Shown in pieces: positions 9,845 to 18,885 of a stretch of 64,000 nt of DNA. The stretch is from Pseudomonas frederiksbergensis (GTDB lineage: Bacteria; Pseudomonadota; Gammaproteobacteria; Pseudomonadales; Pseudomonadaceae), in the NCBI RefSeq assembly GCF_017114915.1, contig NZ_JAAUOE010000001.1, positions 245,193 through 309,192 on the forward strand, read 5' to 3'. Position 1 is the first letter of the stretch. Every line of letters starts with the position of its first letter. A model generated the notes under the pieces. It was given only the letters and a program-made list of their open reading frames with translations. It had not been told where the DNA came from and did no database searches. The translations under genes and the position numbers were made by a program.

Positions 9845-10563
9845 CCTGGCTGACGCCTGACTGGCCTGCGCCGGCCAGCGTCAAAGCCTGCGTTACCACC
9901 CGTGCGGGCGGCGTCAGTCTGGCGCCGTTCGACAGCCTCAACCTGGGCGATCACGTTGACGACAGTCCAGAAGCTGTCGCCGAAAACCGCCGTCGCCTCA
10001 CCGATCATTTCTCGATTCAACCGGCCTGGTTGCAACAGGTACACGGCATTGCCGTGGCTGATGCCGACCCGAGTCGGGTAGTCACCGCTGACGCCAGCTG
10101 GACGGCAACGCCCGGTATTGCCTGCGCGGTGATGACCGCCGATTGCCTGCCGGCGCTGTTCTGCGACCGTGCCGGCACCCGCGTTGCCGCCGCCCATGCC
10201 GGTTGGCGCGGGTTGGCGGCGGGTGTGCTGGAAGCAACCCTCGACAGTCTGGCTGTGCCGCCCGAAGACATACTGGTCTGGCTTGGTCCGGCCATTGGTC
10301 CACAAGCCTTCGAAGTCGGCCCCGAAGTGCGCGAAGCCTTCGTTCAGCAACTGCCCGGAACCGCTAACGCCTTTGTGCCGAGCCACAACGCGGGCAAATT
10401 CATGGCTGACATCTATGAGCTGGCGCGTTTGCGTCTGGCCGCTCGTGGCGTCACGGCCGTTTATGGCGGTGGTCTCTGCACGGTGACCGATCCACGTTTC
10501 TTTTCTTACCGCCGCAGCCCACGCACCGGCAGGTTTGCCTCTCTGATCTGGCTCGAACGCTAG
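9841..10563 (+). CDS. pgeF: PgeF/YfiH, peptidoglycan editing factor (multicopper-oxidase-like/purine nucleoside phosphorylase)
   Basis: A 240-residue DUF152/YfiH protein. The metal and active-site signature is complete: QQVHG near residue 64, TADCLPALFC near 100 with the catalytic Cys, and AAHAGWRG near 119. Family members have been assigned laccase-like, purine nucleoside phosphorylase and cytoplasmic peptidoglycan-editing roles; the sequence cannot choose between them. The ATGA overlap with rluD is a standard arrangement in pseudomonads. Confidence 0.92.
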   Translation: MTWLTPDWPAPASVKACVTTRAGGVSLAPFDSLNLGDHVDDSPEAVAENRRRLTDHFSIQPAWLQQVHGIAVADADPSRVVTADASWTATPGIACAVMTADCLPALFCDRAGTRVAAAHAGWRGLAAGVLEATLDSLAVPPEDILVWLGPAIGPQAFEVGPEVREAFVQQLPGTANAFVPSHNAGKFMADIYELARLRLAARGVTAVYGGGLCTVTDPRFFSYRRSPRTGRFASLIWLER

Positions 10564-10593
10564 ACTTCTCTGATCTACATCAACTGCACGACG

Positions 10594-10621
10594 CTTGAAT
10601 CTCCCAGAATCGACCACATCT
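10594..10621 (+). promoter_or_regulatory. Sigma-32 heat-shock promoter of clpB
   Basis: CTTGAAT (10594-10600), a 13-base spacer and CCACATCT (10614-10621) match the RpoH consensus CTTGAAA-N11-14-CCCCATNT with two mismatches. It lies 72 bp before the clpB start, with a strong Shine-Dalgarno AAGGAAGGTG at 10679-10688. Confidence 0.8.
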
Positions 10622-10692
10622 ATAGCGGTATCTGGCAGGTTTCTTCACTCGGGATGTTTATAGGTCCGGCCTGCTCAAAAGGAAGGTGACCC

Positions 10693-13257
10693 ATGCGTAT
10701 AGACCGTTTAACCAGCAAGTTGCAGTTAGCCTTGTCCGACGCCCAATCCCTGGCCGTCGGTCTCGATCATCCGGCCATCGAGCCGGCACACTTGATGCAG
10801 GCCATGCTTGAACAACAGGGTGGTTCGATCAAACCCCTGTTGATGCAGGTGGGGTTCGACGTCAGCAGCTTGCGTAAAGAGCTGACCAAAGCACTTGATC
10901 AGTTGCCGAAAATCCAGAACCCGACCGGCGATGTGAATATGTCGCAGGATCTGGCGCGCCTGCTCAACCAGGCCGATCGCCTGGCGCAGCAGAAGGGTGA
11001 CCAATTCATTTCCAGCGAACTGGTGCTGCTCGCCGCGATGGACGAGAACAGCAAGTTGGGCAAATTGCTGCTCGGTCAGGGCGTGAGCAAGAAAGCCCTG
11101 GAAAACGCGATCAATAATCTGCGTGGCGGTGAGGCGGTCAATGACGCCAACCAGGAAGAGTCACGCCAGGCGCTGGATAAATACACCATCGACCTGACCA
11201 AGCGCGCCGAAGAGGGCAAGCTCGATCCGGTGATCGGCCGTGACGATGAGATTCGCCGCACCATTCAGGTTCTGCAACGCCGCACCAAGAATAATCCGGT
11301 GCTGATCGGTGAACCTGGCGTGGGTAAAACCGCCATCGCCGAAGGCTTGGCTCAGCGCATCATCAACGGTGAAGTGCCGGATGGTCTCAAAGGTAGGCGT
11401 CTTTTGTCCCTGGATATGGGGGCATTGATTGCCGGTGCCAAATACCGTGGCGAGTTCGAAGAGCGCCTCAAGGCTCTGCTCAACGAGCTGTCGAAACAGG
11501 AAGGACAGATCATTCTGTTCATCGACGAATTGCACACCATGGTCGGCGCCGGCAAGGGCGAAGGCTCGATGGACGCCGGCAACATGCTCAAACCGGCATT
11601 GGCCCGTGGTGAGCTGCACTGCGTCGGCGCGACCACGCTCAACGAATACCGCCAATACATAGAGAAGGATGCGGCCCTCGAACGGCGTTTCCAGAAAGTC
11701 CTGGTGGACGAGCCGAGCGAAGAAGACACCATCGCCATCCTGCGTGGCCTGAAAGAGCGTTACGAGGTTCACCACAAGGTGGCGATCACCGATGGCGCAA
11801 TCATTGCCGCGGCCAAGCTCAGTCATCGCTACATCACTGACCGTCAGTTGCCGGACAAAGCCATCGACCTGATCGATGAAGCAGCCAGCCGCATCCGCAT
11901 GGAGATCGACTCCAAGCCGGAAGTGCTGGACCGTCTGGAACGTCGTCTGATTCAGCTGAAGGTGGAATCCCAGGCGCTGAAGAAAGAAAGCGACGACGCG
12001 GCGAAGAAACGTCTGGAAAAACTGCAGGAAGAGATCGCCCGCCACGAGCGTGAGTATTCGGACCTCGAAGAGATCTGGAATTCGGAGAAAGCCGAGGTTC
12101 AGGGTTCGGCGCAGATCCAGCAGAAAATCGAACAGTCCCGTCAGGAACTGGAAGCCGCGCGCCGTAAAGGTGATTTGAACCGCATGGCCGAGCTGCAATA
12201 CGGGGTGATCCCGGACCTGGAGCGCAGCCTGCAAATGGTCGATCAACATGGCAAAAGCGAAAACCAGTTGCTGCGCAGCAAGGTGACTGAAGAAGAGATC
12301 GCTGAAGTGGTGTCGAAGTGGACCGGCATCCCCGTGGCGAAAATGCTCGAGGGCGAGCGCGAAAAACTGATGAAGATGGAAAGCCTGTTGCACCAGCGTG
12401 TGATTGGTCAGGACGAAGCAGTGATCGCCGTCTCCAACGCAGTGCGGCGTTCCCGTGCCGGGCTGTCCGACCCGAATCGCCCGAGCGGTTCGTTCATGTT
12501 CCTGGGCCCCACCGGTGTCGGTAAAACCGAGCTGTGCAAGGCGCTGGCCGAGTTTCTGTTCGATACCGAAGAGGCGATGGTACGGATCGACATGTCCGAG
12601 TTCATGGAGAAACATTCCGTGGCACGGCTGATTGGTGCGCCACCAGGCTATGTCGGCTATGAAGAGGGCGGTTACCTGACCGAAGCGGTGCGTCGCAAGC
12701 CGTATTCGGTGATCCTCCTGGACGAGGTTGAGAAGGCCCATCCAGAGGTGTTCAATATTTTGCTGCAAGTGCTCGAAGATGGCCGTTTGACCGACAGCCA
12801 TGGTCGGACGGTGGATTTCAAAAATACCGTGATCGTCATGACCTCCAACCTGGGCTCAGTGCAAATCCAGGAACTGATCGGCGATCGTGACGCTCAGCGT
12901 GCGGCGGTGATGGATGCGATTTCCACACACTTCCGGCCGGAGTTCATCAACCGGGTCGATGAAGTGGTGATTTTCGAGCCGTTGGCCCGGGATCAGATCG
13001 CCGGCATTACCGAAATCCAATTGGGTCGCCTGCGTAGCCGCCTGACCGAGCGCGAGCTCAAGCTGGAACTCAGCCCTGAGGCGATGGATAAGCTGATCGC
13101 CGTCGGTTACGACCCGGTTTATGGCGCACGACCGCTCAAACGGGCAATCCAGCGCTGGATCGAGAACCCGCTTGCGCAGCTGATCCTGTCAGGCCGTTTC
13201 ATGCCCGGAGAGACCGCCAAAGGTGTGGTGGAGAACGACGAAATCGTTTTCGTCTGA
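10693..13257 (+). CDS. clpB: ClpB, ATP-dependent disaggregase chaperone
   Basis: An 854-residue Hsp100 protein of normal length. Domains in order: double Clp N repeat (1-145), AAA+ 1 with Walker A GEPGVGKT near 206 and Walker [10 protein letters not shown], the coiled M-domain around 410-530 ([20 protein letters not shown]), AAA+ 2 with GPTGVGKTE near 605 and [11 protein letters not shown], and a C-terminal D2-small domain. ClpB works with DnaK to rescue aggregated proteins. The sigma-32 promoter upstream and the terminator downstream make it a single-gene heat-shock unit. Confidence 0.97.
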   Translation: MRIDRLTSKLQLALSDAQSLAVGLDHPAIEPAHLMQAMLEQQGGSIKPLLMQVGFDVSSLRKELTKALDQLPKIQNPTGDVNMSQDLARLLNQADRLAQQKGDQFISSELVLLAAMDENSKLGKLLLGQGVSKKALENAINNLRGGEAVNDANQEESRQALDKYTIDLTKRAEEGKLDPVIGRDDEIRRTIQVLQRRTKNNPVLIGEPGVGKTAIAEGLAQRIINGEVPDGLKGRRLLSLDMGALIAGAKYRGEFEERLKALLNELSKQEGQIILFIDELHTMVGAGKGEGSMDAGNMLKPALARGELHCVGATTLNEYRQYIEKDAALERRFQKVLVDEPSEEDTIAILRGLKERYEVHHKVAITDGAIIAAAKLSHRYITDRQLPDKAIDLIDEAASRIRMEIDSKPEVLDRLERRLIQLKVESQALKKESDDAAKKRLEKLQEEIARHEREYSDLEEIWNSEKAEVQGSAQIQQKIEQSRQELEAARRKGDLNRMAELQYGVIPDLERSLQMVDQHGKSENQLLRSKVTEEEIAEVVSKWTGIPVAKMLEGEREKLMKMESLLHQRVIGQDEAVIAVSNAVRRSRAGLSDPNRPSGSFMFLGPTGVGKTELCKALAEFLFDTEEAMVRIDMSEFMEKHSVARLIGAPPGYVGYEEGGYLTEAVRRKPYSVILLDEVEKAHPEVFNILLQVLEDGRLTDSHGRTVDFKNTVIVMTSNLGSVQIQELIGDRDAQRAAVMDAISTHFRPEFINRVDEVVIFEPLARDQIAGITEIQLGRLRSRLTERELKLELSPEAMDKLIAVGYDPVYGARPLKRAIQRWIENPLAQLILSGRFMPGETAKGVVENDEIVFV

Positions 13258-13276
13258 TCCCCGGCAGCAACAAAAT

Positions 13277-13312
13277 GAACGAGGCCTCGCATTGCGAGGC
13301 CTTTTTTTCGAT
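13277..13312 (+). terminator. Terminator after clpB
   Basis: GAGGCCTCGC-ATT-GCGAGGCC followed by seven T, starting 21 bp past the clpB stop. Confidence 0.92.
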
Positions 13313-13442
13313 AGGCTGTTGAACTCAAAGGAAAATGCTTGTAAAGTGCGCCCCGCAGTAAGTCACCCCGAGAGGGTTTCTGCTCCCCAAGCAGGAATCT
13401 GAAATAAGTTGCAAATCATTAACTTGAAAGCGATTTAGGGGG

Positions 13443-13470
13443 TTGACAGAGGTGCTTAAGATTGTAGAAT
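13443..13470 (+). promoter_or_regulatory. Sigma-70 promoter of the tRNA operon
   Basis: TTGACA (13443-13448), 16-base spacer, TAGAAT (13465-13470), followed by a GC-rich discriminator (GCGCGCC) typical of stringently controlled stable-RNA promoters. The tRNA-Asn begins about 100 bp downstream. Confidence 0.8.
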
Positions 13471-13575
13471 AGCGCGCCTCAGACACACGAACGCAGCGAT
13501 GCGAACGGGTCGAAGAGGTGAAGCAAGCTTCACAGTTGTAAAATGAAACACCAGTTGTAAATTGAAATATGTAGT

Positions 13576-13651
13576 TCCGTGATAGCTCAGTCGGTAGAGC
13601 AAATGACTGTTAATCATTGGGTCCCAGGTTCGAGTCCTGGTCACGGAGCCA
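13576..13651 (+). tRNA. tRNA-Asn(GTT)
   Basis: A 76-nt cloverleaf: acceptor stem TCCGTGA/TCACGGA, D-loop AGCTCAGTCGGTAGAGC, anticodon GTT in CTGTTAA, T-arm CAGGTTCGAGTCCTG, encoded CCA. It is the first of four tRNAs in the operon. Confidence 0.97.
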
Positions 13652-13660
13652 ATTTCAAAC

Positions 13661-13737
13661 CGGGGTATAGCGCAGTCCGGTAGCGCGCCTGCTTTGGGAG
13701 CAGGATGTCAGGAGTTCGAATCCCCTTACCCCGACCA
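13661..13737 (+). tRNA. tRNA-Pro(TGG), copy 1
   Basis: A 77-nt cloverleaf: acceptor CGGGGTA/TACCCCG, anticodon TGG in CTTTGGGA, T-arm GGAGTTCGAATCC, encoded CCA. It is identical base for base to the copy at 13915. Confidence 0.97.
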
Positions 13738-13742
13738 TTTTT

Positions 13743-13818
13743 GGGTCGTTAGCTCAGTTGGTAGAGCAGTTGGCTTTTAACCAATTGGTCGTAGGTTCGA
13801 ATCCCACACGACCCACCA
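13743..13818 (+). tRNA. tRNA-Lys(TTT)
   Basis: A 76-nt cloverleaf: acceptor GGGTCGT/ACGACCC, anticodon TTT in CTTTTAA, T-arm GTAGGTTCGAATCCCAC, encoded CCA. Confidence 0.97.
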
Positions 13819-13914
13819 TTTTTGAAACCAGTTAACGCTGGAATCGAATCTTAAGATCAGACGCCAAAAGCTCTGTTCGCAGAAGGTGCCTTTCAAGGGG
13901 TGCCTTTTTTTTAC

Positions 13915-13991
13915 CGGGGTATAGCGCAGTCCGGTAGCGCGCCTGCTTTGGGAGCAGGATGTCAGGAGTTCGAATCCCCTTACCCCGACCA
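13915..13991 (+). tRNA. tRNA-Pro(TGG), copy 2
   Basis: Same 77-nt sequence as the copy at 13661, separated from tRNA-Lys by a 96-bp spacer containing a repeated GGTGCCTTT motif and a T-run. The spacer suggests a processing site or partial terminator inside the operon. Confidence 0.97.
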
Positions 13992-13994
13992 TAC

Positions 13995-14032
13995 AAAAAA
14001 TCCTCGTATCGAAAGATACGGGGATTTTTTTT
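13995..14032 (+). terminator. Terminator of the tRNA operon
   Basis: ATCCTCGTATC-GAAA-GATACGGGGAT with a GAAA tetraloop and eight T, right after the second tRNA-Pro. Confidence 0.93.
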
Positions 14033-14078
14033 GCCTTCAATAATGCAGACCGTTTCCCGTGCTACCGAGGCCAGACGG

Positions 14079-14113
14079 AAAAAAGCCCCGCTTTTCGATG
14101 GAGAAGCAGGGCT
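14079..14113 (-). terminator. Terminator after the EGKCG/EF-hand gene
   Basis: On the minus strand AGCCCTGCTTCTC...GAAAAGCGGGGCT is followed by six T, about 30 bp past the stop of the gene at 14142. It shows the small gene ends its own transcript. Confidence 0.85.
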
Positions 14114-14141
14114 GGCGCTTCAGGGGTAAGTCTTCAGGGGC

Positions 14142-14543
14142 TTAACTATTGTCTTTCAAGTGCTCGAACAAGCCCTTCGGCATCTGTTTGCCATTGGCTT
14201 CGTAGTTGGCTTTCACGTTATCGAAGGCCTCTTGCTCCGAGATCTGGCCATCGTGGTTGGTGTCGATCTTGTCGAAGTCGGCCTTGGGGGCCACTTTCAG
14301 GAATTCCGCGCGGGATACCTGGCCGTCGCCATCGGTGTCGGTCCTGGCCATCGAGGCATCGCCGCACTTGCCTTCGCCACATTTGCCTTCCGGGGTTTTC
14401 ACCGAGGTTTCGGCCGAGGCGACCATGTAGCCCTGGGTCAGTGGCTGCGCGGCGAATACGGAACCGGACAACATCATGCCGCCGGCCAGGACAGCGCCAA
14501 GCAGGCCAACGGTGTTTTTGCTGAGAGTAGTGGTACGGGACAT
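14142..14543 (-). CDS. Secreted EGKCG-motif (HvfA-like) protein with two EF-hands
   Basis: A 133-residue protein. Residues 1-31 form a Sec signal peptide ending in SGSVFA. A tandem EGKCGEGKCG stands at 52-61, and two EF-hand calcium loops follow (DTDGDGQVSRAE at 69-80, DTNHDGQISEQE at 94-105). The start at 14543 has AGGAG eight bases ahead. The EGKCG repeat is the modified core of HvfA-type RiPP metallophores, in which cysteines are changed by a DUF692 (MNIO) enzyme. No DUF692 or partner gene is in the window, and the gene has its own terminator, so it may be an orphan substrate, a plain EF-hand protein, or be matured in trans. Role inferred, not shown. Confidence 0.72.
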   Translation of the reverse strand: MSRTTTLSKNTVGLLGAVLAGGMMLSGSVFAAQPLTQGYMVASAETSVKTPEGKCGEGKCGDASMARTDTDGDGQVSRAEFLKVAPKADFDKIDTNHDGQISEQEAFDNVKANYEANGKQMPKGLFEHLKDNS

Positions 14544-14879
14544 TACAAATCTCCTGGGTTGCACGACACAACCGCTCGATAAAGGACGCCACGTAAGTGC
14601 GGCGATGACCGAAGCAGGCGGTGCCTTGCTCGGGTGTGGCCATTTAGCGGGCGTGGTGTATCGCTACTGTGTCGTGCAAGGGAGCGTTTGTAAGCGAAGG
14701 GGGGCAATCGAGGGGGAGATACAGTGAGATACCCTGGTGTCAGGGAGTTGGACCGAGGCGTCTGCTTCGCGGGCAAGCCTCGCTCCTACAGTTCGGAGTC
14801 GAATCGAAATGATGCGATCGACTCAGCCCCGTAGGAGGGAGGCTTGCCCGCGAAGAGGCCCTCAGTGACGCCGAGGCTC
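14544..14879. other. Intergenic region between ndh and the EGKCG gene
   Basis: This 336-bp stretch holds a REP doublet (listed separately) and otherwise probably the promoter of the EGKCG gene on the minus strand. I see no convincing additional gene or clear -10/-35 pair. Confidence 0.5.
14765..14855. repeat. REPIN-like inverted REP pair
   Basis: Left copy at 14765-14789 (CTTCGCGGGCAAGCCTCGCT...) and right copy at 14831-14855 (...GAGGCTTGCCCGCGAAG) are inverted around a 41-bp loop. Same family as 4342-4412. Confidence 0.85.
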
Positions 14880-16178
14880 TTAATGCAACTTGAGCCGTGG
14901 CTCGGTCCCACGCCCAATCTTGCTGCCGAGCATCAGCATCGCCGTGCGAAACGCGCCATACAGCGCCATCTGATGCATGCGGTACAGCGACACATAAAAC
15001 ATCCGCGCCAGCCAGCCTTCAAGCATTACGCTGCCGGTGAGGTTGCCCATCAAGTTACCCACAGCCGAAAAACGCGACAGCGAGATCAGTGAGCCGTAGT
15101 CGGTGTATTTGTACTCCGGCAGGGTTTTGCCTTCGATCCGCAATTTCAGCGATTTGGCCAGCAACGAAGCCTGCTGGTGAGCCGCCTGGGCGCGTGGCGG
15201 TACGTTGCGGTCGCTACCCGGTTGCGGGCAGGCCGCGCAGTCGCCGAAGGCGAAGATGTTTTCATCGTGGGTGGTTTGCAGGGTCGGCAGCACTTGCAGC
15301 TGGTTGATGCGGTTGGTTTCCAGGCCATCGATGTCCTTGAGGAAACCCGGTGCACGAATCCCGGCGGCCCAGACTTTGAGGCTGGCGTTGATCACTTGGC
15401 CGTCGGCGGTAATCAGGCTGTCTGCGGTCACTTCGCTGACCGCGGCATTGGTCATGACGTTGACCCCGAGTTTCTCCAGGGTTTTATGCACAGGCCCGCC
15501 GATCCGATCCGGCAGTGCCGGGAGAACCCGTGGCCCGGCTTCGATCAGGGTGATGTGCATGTTTTCCGGCTTGATCCGGTCCAGGCCGTAGGCCGCAAGC
15601 TCATGGGCGGCGTTGTGCAGTTCCGCTGCCAGTTCGACCCCGGTGGCTCCGGCGCCGACGATGGCCACGCTGATCTGTTGCACGGTGTCGGTCTGTCCGG
15701 CATGGGCACGCAGGTAGTGATTGAGCAGTTGCTGATGGAAGCGCTCGGCCTGCTTGCGGGTGTCGAGAAACAGACAGTGCTGCGCCGCGCCTTGAGTGCC
15801 GAAGTCATTGGTGGTGCTGCCGACGGCAATCACCAGAGAGTCGTAAGGCACTTCGCGCGCTGGCACCAGTTCCAGGCCGGCTTCGTCGTAAGTGGCGGCC
15901 AGCTGGATTTTCTTCTGTGTGCGATCGAGCCCGCTCATGCGCCCCAGCTGGAACTCGAAGTGGTTCCATTTTGCCTGGGCAACATAGTTGAGTTCGTCTT
16001 CGGAAGAGTTGAGCGATCCGGCGGCCACTTCGTGCAACAGCGGTTTCCAGATGTGGGTCAGGTTCGCGTCGACCAGCATCACACTGGCCGTGCCGCGCTT
16101 GCCCAGAGTCTTACCCAGACGGGTAGCCAACTCCAGACCGCCGGCGCCGCCGCCAACGATGACAATACGATGAGTCAT
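14880..16178 (-). CDS. ndh: Type II NADH dehydrogenase (NDH-2)
   Basis: A 432-residue FAD protein. The first dinucleotide motif is at residues 5-22 (IVIVGGGAGGLELATRLG), the second (NAD binding) at about 165-180 (VAIVGAGATGVELAAELH), and FAFGDCAACP near 300 contacts FAD. The C-terminal third (SLISLSRFSAVGNLMG..., LARMFYVSLYRMHQMALYG) is the amphipathic region that binds the membrane. NDH-2 passes electrons from NADH to quinone without pumping protons. The start at 16178 leaves the Rossmann motif at the N-terminus; two longer in-frame options have no support. Confidence 0.92.
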   Translation of the reverse strand: MTHRIVIVGGGAGGLELATRLGKTLGKRGTASVMLVDANLTHIWKPLLHEVAAGSLNSSEDELNYVAQAKWNHFEFQLGRMSGLDRTQKKIQLAATYDEAGLELVPAREVPYDSLVIAVGSTTNDFGTQGAAQHCLFLDTRKQAERFHQQLLNHYLRAHAGQTDTVQQISVAIVGAGATGVELAAELHNAAHELAAYGLDRIKPENMHITLIEAGPRVLPALPDRIGGPVHKTLEKLGVNVMTNAAVSEVTADSLITADGQVINASLKVWAAGIRAPGFLKDIDGLETNRINQLQVLPTLQTTHDENIFAFGDCAACPQPGSDRNVPPRAQAAHQQASLLAKSLKLRIEGKTLPEYKYTDYGSLISLSRFSAVGNLMGNLTGSVMLEGWLARMFYVSLYRMHQMALYGAFRTAMLMLGSKIGRGTEPRLKLH

Positions 16179-16238
16179 GGGGATATCTCGCAAGGCTAAA
16201 AGAAATCGGTGCAGTCAACCGAGCGAGCGCGATGCAGC

Positions 16239-16412
16239 TCATAGCGTCAGGTAACTGATAAGTCGGCTCAACAGGCCCAGACCAATGGTCACTGCCAGCA
16301 CCACCACCAGGAGCATCCACGGCCGGAAAGGCCGGCGCTCGACTTGGTGTTGGGACAATTGCAGGTACTCTTCGACATGCTTCTGGTCGTCGGGGTTCAG
16401 GCGGCTGGTCAT
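16239..16412 (-). CDS. DUF3094-family small membrane protein
   Basis: A 57-residue protein beginning MTSRLNPDDQKHVEEYLQLS, with one membrane segment at about residues 31-55 (PWMLLVVVLAVTIGLGLLSR). The N-terminal half is polar and charged. It matches the short DUF3094 family of pseudomonads. It lies 60 bp upstream of ndh on the same strand and may share its transcript. Function unknown. Confidence 0.72.
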   Translation of the reverse strand: MTSRLNPDDQKHVEEYLQLSQHQVERRPFRPWMLLVVVLAVTIGLGLLSRLISYLTL

Positions 16413-16573
16413 AAAGGCCTCGTCGGGTAGACGTTGCTGAATGTGCAGACGTTACAGCAGTTTGTCTGCGGGCGTTGAACGATGCATGTGGTTCGGGCGA
16501 ATGATTGCGCTTTGTAACATCCGGCCAGTGATTGCGCCATCCTGTGACCTGTTGCCGGTATCTGCGGCGGGAC

Positions 16574-17200
16574 TCACAGGCTGATCCCGACGTCGAAGAC
16601 GATGCTGCGACCCAGGTTGCTGCGCAGGAAGTCCGGGGCATCCGGGTGGGCGAAGAGCACCCGGGCGAAGGTGGGTCCAACCAGCGATAACGAGCGCCAG
16701 CCCTGGCGCAGGTATTCGGTGGGCGGCGGAAAGTGGCTGTTGAGGTCCAGCACTTCGCGCTTGAGGCTGGCGAAGGCAATGATGTCCAGATCCCCCAGGT
16801 CCATACCGCGTTCTTTGTAGTTGTGGGCTTTTTTGCGTAGGGTCGGCGCCAGTCTCAGCAGAAACTCATTAGCCGGGATGCGTCGGGGCTTGGCCTCGCG
16901 ACGCACCAGTTGGCTCAGGGAAAACGCGCTGCGCCGGCGTTGCAGCTCATCACGCCATTCGTCATTGAGGCGCCGGCCCTCATCGAGCACGAAGAACACC
17001 TCGAAATTCGCATCGCGAAACAGCACGTCCGGCGGCTCTGCGGCGGGGGCAAATTCGTCGGCGCGATAGGGAATGTTCAGGCCCTGCAGCAGGCGCTGGC
17101 AAACCCAACGCTCACGCTCCCATTTGCGGGCATTGGAAAGGAACGTGTTGGCTTGCTCGGCCGCAATGGTCAGCAGGCGTAAATAATCTGAATCATCCAT
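16574..17200 (-). CDS. DUF1780-family protein
   Basis: A 208-residue soluble protein starting MDDSDYLRLLTIAAEQANTF. It is rich in charged helical segments (RKWERERWVCQRLLQ, DEWRDELQRRRSAFSLSQLV) and has no signal peptide or membrane segment. It matches DUF1780, a family of unknown function found mainly in Pseudomonas. The start at 17200 was preferred to a site 17 codons upstream because the family begins here. No operon partner is evident. Confidence 0.75.
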   Translation of the reverse strand: MDDSDYLRLLTIAAEQANTFLSNARKWERERWVCQRLLQGLNIPYRADEFAPAAEPPDVLFRDANFEVFFVLDEGRRLNDEWRDELQRRRSAFSLSQLVRREAKPRRIPANEFLLRLAPTLRKKAHNYKERGMDLGDLDIIAFASLKREVLDLNSHFPPPTEYLRQGWRSLSLVGPTFARVLFAHPDAPDFLRSNLGRSIVFDVGISL

Positions 17201-17309
17201 AGGCCCAAGCTTAGCGTTCAAATGTGATCTGAATAATAAAGTCTGTCGCAAAAGAAAAAAGGCTGTCGCGATTTCTTCAGATGAACCTTACCTGCTTTTT
17301 CTGGCATGC

Positions 17310-17759
17310 CTATGGGCGTTCGCGCTGTTGCAGCCTTTCCATGCTGTGCTTGATGACATCCATCACCGCGGCGGTCATGACCGAGGTGGAGACACCAAAC
17401 ATCAGAATGCCGTTGGCGGCCTCCAATGGGCCAAGCAGGCGCCAGCGTGAGGACATGATGATGTCGCCGTAGCCCAGGGTGGCGAAGTTGACTGCCGAGT
17501 GATACAGCGCCGTGGCGAATTCGTCGAATTCGTCGAGCAGCATGAACAGCGCGGCCCAGATGGCGATCTGCACGAAATTACCGAGCAACATCAGCACCAT
17601 CACCATCGACAGCAACAGGATATTCAGCCATTGCGATTCACGATCGGGTTGGGCATGCCTGAAACGCACGTAACGACGCAAACATATAGCCACGAAAACG
17701 GCTTGCATCACCAGGCAGAACAGCATCACGGGGAGGCCGGCGAGTAGATTCATCAGCAT
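17310..17759 (-). CDS. Small two-TM potassium-channel-like protein
   Basis: A 149-residue membrane protein with hydrophobic segments near 5-27, 45-75 and 110-132. Between the last two is a pore loop containing TLGYGD (about residues 94-99), the classical potassium selectivity filter. There is no C-terminal RCK domain, so it is a minimal Ion_trans_2-type pore subunit. The ATG at 17759 has AGGA seven to eight bases upstream. Only 22 bp separate it from the upstream AI-2E-type transporter gene, so the two are likely co-transcribed. Confidence 0.8.
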   Translation of the reverse strand: MLMNLLAGLPVMLFCLVMQAVFVAICLRRYVRFRHAQPDRESQWLNILLLSMVMVLMLLGNFVQIAIWAALFMLLDEFDEFATALYHSAVNFATLGYGDIIMSSRWRLLGPLEAANGILMFGVSTSVMTAAVMDVIKHSMERLQQRERP

Positions 17760-17781
17760 GGGAATATCCTCGGCAGCCGCG

Positions 17782-18885
17782 TCAGGTTTGTCCCTGGTTG
17801 TCTGGCCCCGGTTCTTGCCCTTGATCCTCTACCCATTGCCAGAACAGCCGATAGCCGACCGCAAGTATCACGGGGCCGATAAACAGGCCGAGGATACCGC
17901 TCGTCACCATGCCGCCCAAGGCACCGATCAGCACCACGGGCATCGGTACATCGACACCACGACCCAGCAGCAGCGGTTTGAGGACGTTATCGACCAGGCC
18001 CGCAACGAAGACATAGATGGCAAACACAATGGTCGCGGTACTGGCACCTTCGCTCGCGAAAACGAAGACGATGACCGGAAGGGTAATCAGGGTGGCCGGT
18101 AATTGCATGATGCCAAGCAGCAGCACCGCCAAGGCGAGAAGACCTGCGCCGGGGATGCCCATGAACACAAAGCCGATGCCCACCAATAGCATCTGTATGA
18201 AAGCGATGCCGACCACACCCAGTGCCACTGCCCGGATGGTAGCGGTGCACAGTTCGGCGATTTTCGGTCCCTTGGCTGGGCCGCAGAAACGCGAAACGAT
18301 CTGCAATGCGCTGCGTTGGCCACTTTCACCAAAGGCTATGAAAATACCGGCAATGATCAGGGCGAAGATGAATAAAAGGAGCCCCATGCCGACACCCGCA
18401 AGCTTGCTCAGCAGGGAGAGGCTGACACCTTTGATTTGCGGTATGAACTTCTCTACTAGATCGGGCAGGTCGGTGACGGCTTGTGTCCATAAGTTATGAA
18501 GAGGTTTCCCCACGAGTGGCCAGTTGGCTACCGCATCGGGCGGGAGGGGAACATGGAAACTGTCACTTTTGACCATGTGCATCCCCCGCTCCACGGAATC
18601 CACAAGCGAGGTTCCCAACAAATAGACGGGCACCATAAGGATACTGATGGCGATCAATACGATCAGTGTCGCGGTGAGCCCATCCTTGTTTCCCAACACG
18701 CCTTTGAGCCTGAGGTGCAATGGGTAGAGGGTGATTGCCAGGACGAACGACCACAGCATCAGATCGAGGAATGGGCTGAATATCTGGAAGCAGAAAATCA
18801 CCAGAACGGCAATCAGCCCGGCACGAATCAGTACATCGAGCAGACCTCGGGAAAACGCCTTCTCGGAAATGGGCGTGGGAACCAT
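17782..18885 (-). CDS. AI-2E family transporter (PerM-like permease)
   Basis: A 367-residue integral membrane protein of the AI-2E/PerM family. Hydrophobic segments cluster at 17-60, 65-90, 150-180, 205-310 and 320-350, with the conserved glycine-rich stretch (GVVGIAFIQMLLVGIGFVFMG) and C-terminal GALGGMVTSGILGLFIGPVI. Family members export or antiport small solutes, so the substrate cannot be given. The start at 18885 follows an excellent AGGAGG eight bases ahead; the in-frame start at 18939 would add a hydrophobic stretch without such a site. Confidence 0.85.
   Translation of the reverse strand: MVPTPISEKAFSRGLLDVLIRAGLIAVLVIFCFQIFSPFLDLMLWSFVLAITLYPLHLRLKGVLGNKDGLTATLIVLIAISILMVPVYLLGTSLVDSVERGMHMVKSDSFHVPLPPDAVANWPLVGKPLHNLWTQAVTDLPDLVEKFIPQIKGVSLSLLSKLAGVGMGLLLFIFALIIAGIFIAFGESGQRSALQIVSRFCGPAKGPKIAELCTATIRAVALGVVGIAFIQMLLVGIGFVFMGIPGAGLLALAVLLLGIMQLPATLITLPVIVFVFASEGASTATIVFAIYVFVAGLVDNVLKPLLLGRGVDVPMPVVLIGALGGMVTSGILGLFIGPVILAVGYRLFWQWVEDQGQEPGPDNQGQT

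Noticed and set aside
13861..13914. Full terminator between tRNA-Lys and the second tRNA-Pro
   Set aside because: The T-run is present but the repeated GGTGCC is a direct rather than inverted repeat, giving only a 4-bp stem.
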